From NCBI GenBank assembly GCA_963742535.1, contig CAVUMC010000002.1, positions 806,001 to 870,000 on the forward strand: a stretch of 64,000 nt of DNA, given 5' to 3'. Made by a program: the position numbers and the translations under genes. Every line of letters starts with the position of its first letter. Position 1 is the stretch's first letter. Of this stretch, positions 60,783 to 64,000 are shown in pieces. The notes under the pieces are model-generated. The model was not told the DNA's origin. It saw only the letters and a program-made list of their open reading frames with translations, and ran no database searches. The DNA is from VRUE01 sp963742535. Its GTDB lineage: Bacteria > Actinomycetota > Thermoleophilia > Solirubrobacterales > 70-9.

Positions 60783-61251
60783 CGTCTCGATTTCCTCGAC
60801 GACGTAGGCGGCGCCGGGCCCTTCTTCCTGATCGAGGATGTGGCGATGGAAAGTGTTCTCTCGCGCGGCGAGCCGGCGGAATTCGCCCACAACTCCGCCT
60901 TCGGCCGCTGCGGCACCAGCGTGATCGAGTTGATCGAAACCGTCGGGCTGGCGCCCGAGCGGGTTGAGAGAGGCTTTTCGGGTCCCCGACCGAGGATCCA
61001 CCACATCGCCTACGCGGTCCCATCGGACCAGGTCCACCAGCTGCGCAGCACGCTTATCGAGCGGGGCCTACCCGAGTACCTGAGCGCCCAGCTCGGCGAA
61101 GTCGACGGCACCTTCCATGACGCCTCCCCCATTCTCGGCCACGACCTCGAGATACATCGACAGCCAGCAGCTGCGTGACTCGTTCGGGATGGTGAGCGAC
61201 GCCGCCGAGGGCTGGGACGGCTCCGAGCCCTTGCGCCTGCTCGAGGGCTGA
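60783..61251 (+). pseudogene. VOC-family protein, 5'-truncated and frameshifted
   Basis: Reads LDFLDDVGGAGPFFLIEDVAMESVLSRGEPAEFAHNS, then TSVIELIETVG and RIHHIAYAVPSDQVHQLRSTLIERGLP, as in glyoxalase-like proteins. No start codon lies in frame before LDFLDD; the first is GTG at 60837 or ATG at 60840. The frame ends early at 61178, but the expected tail DSQQLRDSFGMVSDAAEGWDGSEPLRLLEG continues in another frame to a stop at 61249-61251. One indel near 61158 explains the break. It probably once formed an operon with the SDR and cupin. Confidence 0.65.
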
Positions 61252-61302
61252 CTCTCGGTAGGTGCATCTCGCGCTCCAAGACCGAAGTATCTTCAGCGGT
61301 CG

Positions 61303-62238
61303 ATGATCGAGCCCGGCTCCTGTTGTGGTCCTTCACGCGCAGACCGCGGAGTGGCCGCAGAGGGAGCCGCCCCGGCGATGGGTACATCGAGGCACACTCC
61401 GCAGCTCTCGGAGATTCCGCAGCTCTCAGAGATGGTCTCGCTGAAGGGCGGCGCGTTCCTGATGGGCGCCGAGGGGCCCGAGTGCGTTTTGGCCGACCGC
61501 GAGGGACCGGTGCGCGAGGTCGAGGTCAGCGCTTTCTCGATCGACCCTTGCGCCGTCTCGAACCGCCGCTTCGCGGCCTTCGTCGATGCCACCGACTACG
61601 TGACCGATGCCGAGCGCTACGGCTGGTCGTTCGTCTTCGGCGGCCTGCTCCCGGACGAGTTCCCTGACACCCGCGGCGCCATTCAAGCGCCGTGGTGGCG
61701 CCAGGTCTACGGCGCCTACTGGCGCCGGCCCGAGGGGCCGCAATCTTCGATCGACAGCCGCCTCGATCACCCCGTCGTCCACGTTTCCTGGCGCGATGCC
61801 CAAGCCTTCTGCAGCTGGAGTGGCGTCAGGCTGCCGACCGAGACCGAGTGGGAGTACGCGGCCCGCGGGGGCCTGGTCCAGAAGCGCTTCCCCTGGGGCG
61901 ATGAGCTGGAGCCGGACGGCGAGCACCGGATGAACGTCTGGCAGGGAACCTTTCCCTCGGAGAACACACTCGAGGACGGGTTCCTCGGCACCTGCCCGGT
62001 CGATGCCTTCCCCGCCAACGGCTACGGCCTTCACAACACGAGCGGCAACGTCTGGGAATGGTGTGAGGACCTCTTTGGCGAGGCGAGGGCCACGCGTGGC
62101 GGCTCTTACCTTTGCCACCACTCGTATTGCAACCGCTACCGAGTCGCGGCCCGCAGCTCAAACACCGCGAACACCTCAACCGGAAATACGGGGTTCCGGT
62201 GCGCCCGGGACGCCGAGACAGGCTTCCGTCACGACTAG
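61303..62238 (+). CDS. formylglycine-generating enzyme (sulfatase activator)
   Basis: A 311-residue FGE/SUMF1-family enzyme that oxidises the CxPxR cysteine of sulfatases to formylglycine using copper and oxygen. FGE-sulfatase fold landmarks are LKGGAFLMGAEGPECVLADREGPVREVEV near residue 46, VVHVSWRDAQAFCSWSGVRLPTETEWEYAARGG near residue 156 and NVWEWCEDLFGEARATRGGSYLCHHSYCNRYRVAARSS near residue 247. Both active-site cysteines (SYLCHHSYC) are present. The ATG at 61303 is followed by a short Cys-containing leader, so a later start is possible. It lies 35 bases before the sulfatase, its evident client. Confidence 0.95.
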   Translation: MIEPGSCCGPSRADRGVAAEGAAPAMGTSRHTPQLSEIPQLSEMVSLKGGAFLMGAEGPECVLADREGPVREVEVSAFSIDPCAVSNRRFAAFVDATDYVTDAERYGWSFVFGGLLPDEFPDTRGAIQAPWWRQVYGAYWRRPEGPQSSIDSRLDHPVVHVSWRDAQAFCSWSGVRLPTETEWEYAARGGLVQKRFPWGDELEPDGEHRMNVWQGTFPSENTLEDGFLGTCPVDAFPANGYGLHNTSGNVWEWCEDLFGEARATRGGSYLCHHSYCNRYRVAARSSNTANTSTGNTGFRCARDAETGFRHD

Positions 62239-62273
62239 AGTGCCGCTCGACGAGGCCACTAGGAGGGAGCGAG

Positions 62274-64000
62274 ATGAGCAGCAAAACTGACGGGATCAAG
62301 CGCGACGTCCTGCCGATTCCTGACCAGCCCTACGAGGGCCTGATCACCTATGACGCGAAGGACCCCGACACTGCCTTCCCGCCGATCGAGCCGCTGCGCC
62401 CGCCCGCGAAAGCACCCAACGTCCTCGTAGTCCTGCTCGACGATGTCGGCTTCGCCGCCTCCAGCGCTTTCGGCGGTCCCTGCCAGACCCCGGTCGCCGA
62501 GTCCCTCGCCGGCGAGGGACTCAAGTACACGCGCTTCCACACCACCGCGCTCTGCTCGCCGACCCGCGCCGCCCTGCTCAGCGGCCGCAACCACCACTCG
62601 GTGGGGATGGGCGGGATCACCGAGATCGCCACCTCGGCGCCGGGCTACACATCAATCCGCCCGAACACCGCAGCGCCGCTGGCCGAGACGCTGAAGCTGA
62701 ACGGCTTCTCGACCTCGCAGTTCGGCAAGTGCCACGAGGTCCCGGTCTGGGAGACCAGCTCGATGGGGCCGTTCGACAGCTGGCCCTCCGGTGGCGGTGG
62801 CTTCGAGCACTTCTACGGCTTCGTCGCCGGCGAGACCAACCAGTACTACCCGGCGCTGTATGAGGGGACAACGCCGGTGGAGCCCGACCGCACTCCTGAG
62901 GAGGGCTATCACCTGACCGAGGACCTCGCCGACCACGCGATCGGCTGGGTTCGCGAGCAGAAGTCGCTGACTCCCGACAAGCCCTTCTTCATGTACTTCG
63001 CACCGGGTGCCACCCACGCGCCCCACCACGCCCCGCTCGAGTGGTCGGACAAATACAAGGGCCGTTTCGACGCCGGCTGGGATGCGCTGCGCGAAGAGAC
63101 GCTCGCCCGCCAGAAGGAGCTCGGTGTCGTGCCGGAGGACGCGGTGTTGACCGAGCGTCCGGAGGAGATTCCGGCCTGGGATCAGATGCCGGAGGAGCTG
63201 AAGCCGGTGTTGGCGCGCCAGATGGAGGTATACGCGGGCTTCATGGAGCACACCGACCATCACGTCGGCCGCCTGATCGAGTCGCTCCGCGACCTGGGGG
63301 TACTCGAGGACACGCTCGTCTACTACGTGATCGGCGACAACGGGGCCTCTGCCGAGGGCACCGTCAACGGCACCTTCAACGAGTCCTTCACCTTCAACGG
63401 CGCCAACGCGCTGGAGACGCCGGAGATGCTGGCGGCCAAGATCGACGAGCTCGGCACGCCCTCGGCCAACAACCACTACGCGGTCGGCTGGGCGCACGCG
63501 ATGGACACCCCCTACAAATGGACCAAGCAGGTTGGCTCCCACTGGGGCGGGACGCGCAACGGCACGATCGTGCACTGGCCCGCCGGGATCGAGGCCAAGG
63601 GCGAGGTCCGCAACCAGTTCAGCCACGTGATCGACATCGCCGCGACGGTCCTCGACGCGGCGGGGCTGCCGCACCCGACCTTTGTCCACGGCGTCCAGCA
63701 GATGCCCCTGCACGGCAAGAGCATGCTGCCGAGCTTCGCCGACGCCGAGGCTCCCGAGCACCGCGAGACCCAGTACTTCGAGATGTTCGTCAACCGCGGC
63801 GTCTACCACAAGGGCTGGACCGCGGCGACCCGGCACAGCGTCCCCTGGCTGGTCGGCGCCGGCGAACTGCCGGCGTTGGACGACGACGTCTGGGAGCTCT
63901 ATGAACCGGGCGACTGGACCCAGTCAAACGACGTCTCGACCGAGAACCCCGAGAAGCTGCGCGAGCTGCAGCGACTGTTTCTGATCGAGGCAGTCCGCTA
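62274..64000 (+). CDS. arylsulfatase (runs off the window)
   Basis: At least 575 residues; the stop is beyond the window. The formylglycine motif is LCSPTRAALLSGR near residue 84, with the CxPxR signature. Metal ligands are in VLVVLLDDVGFA near residue 45 and VYYVIGDNGASAEG near residue 345. FAPGATHAPHHAP near residue 243 holds conserved His residues. No signal peptide is seen at the N-terminus, so it may act in the cytoplasm like several actinobacterial and Pseudomonas AtsA-type enzymes. AGGAGGGAGCGAG gives a strong ribosome site. With the upstream activator it forms a sulfatase maturation pair. It hydrolyses aryl or alkyl sulfate esters. Confidence 0.93.
   Translation, partial: MSSKTDGIKRDVLPIPDQPYEGLITYDAKDPDTAFPPIEPLRPPAKAPNVLVVLLDDVGFAASSAFGGPCQTPVAESLAGEGLKYTRFHTTALCSPTRAALLSGRNHHSVGMGGITEIATSAPGYTSIRPNTAAPLAETLKLNGFSTSQFGKCHEVPVWETSSMGPFDSWPSGGGGFEHFYGFVAGETNQYYPALYEGTTPVEPDRTPEEGYHLTEDLADHAIGWVREQKSLTPDKPFFMYFAPGATHAPHHAPLEWSDKYKGRFDAGWDALREETLARQKELGVVPEDAVLTERPEEIPAWDQMPEELKPVLARQMEVYAGFMEHTDHHVGRLIESLRDLGVLEDTLVYYVIGDNGASAEGTVNGTFNESFTFNGANALETPEMLAAKIDELGTPSANNHYAVGWAHAMDTPYKWTKQVGSHWGGTRNGTIVHWPAGIEAKGEVRNQFSHVIDIAATVLDAAGLPHPTFVHGVQQMPLHGKSMLPSFADAEAPEHRETQYFEMFVNRGVYHKGWTAATRHSVPWLVGAGELPALDDDVWELYEPGDWTQSNDVSTENPEKLRELQRLFLIEAVR

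Overview
The window is GC-rich, gene-dense bacterial DNA with many GTG or TTG starts, ATGA overlaps between neighbours and good AGGAGG ribosome sites. It fits a high-GC actinobacterium. Large secreted repeat proteins ending in small beta-sandwich tails like those I know from Solirubrobacterales/Thermoleophilia make that class my best guess. This is inference; there is no rRNA here. No tRNA, rRNA, CRISPR array, insertion sequence or replication origin was recognised, and no gap between genes exceeds about 300 bases.

Layout. 1-8.6 kb: mostly catabolic and redox enzymes. These are an ABC ATPase, a short-chain dehydrogenase, a CMD-like protein, a 5'-3' exonuclease, a cyclase, a frameshifted flavin reductase, an EthA-like monooxygenase, an M55 peptidase, an FMN protein and a VOC protein. 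8.9-17.8 kb: secreted proteins (calcium-type repeats, a PKD repeat protein, an esterase, an SGNH hydrolase) mixed with an aldehyde dehydrogenase and a reductase. 18-21 kb: a sulfite/nitrite reductase, a ferredoxin and a SufR-like Fe-S regulator whose promoter regions share one palindrome. 21.9-23.2 kb: an orphan gene with a possible Mrr-like nuclease signature. 24.4-28.7 kb: an AraC/VOC/UvrA-like operon facing a ureohydrolase. 28.7-40 kb: an Rhs/YD-repeat giant split by one missing base, a Cys-paired repeat protein and two tandem secreted paralogues. 40-43 kb: a methyltransferase, a hydrolase-LuxR fusion, a reductase and a mismatch DNA glycosylase. 43-46.7 kb: a beta-propeller repeat protein broken by several indels. 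46.7-52.4 kb: a methyltransferase, then an ECF sigma / membrane regulator / secreted protein operon and an M23 peptidase. 52.5-59.5 kb: an unusual cluster. One arm has a membrane coiled-coil protein, a radical-SAM activase, an unknown coiled-coil protein and a double-AAA+ ClpB-like ATPase. The opposite arm has a membrane protein, a membrane-anchored VWA-like protein and a sigma-like factor. 59.6-64 kb: a cupin, a short-chain dehydrogenase, a decayed VOC gene, and a formylglycine-generating enzyme directly before an arylsulfatase that runs off the window.

The most interesting parts are the AAA+/radical-SAM/VWA/sigma cluster, the shared Fe-S-regulator operator and the orphan nuclease candidate. 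A caution applies throughout: at least seven loci carry single-base indels, several in short homopolymers. Some breaks may therefore be sequencing or assembly errors, not true pseudogenes.
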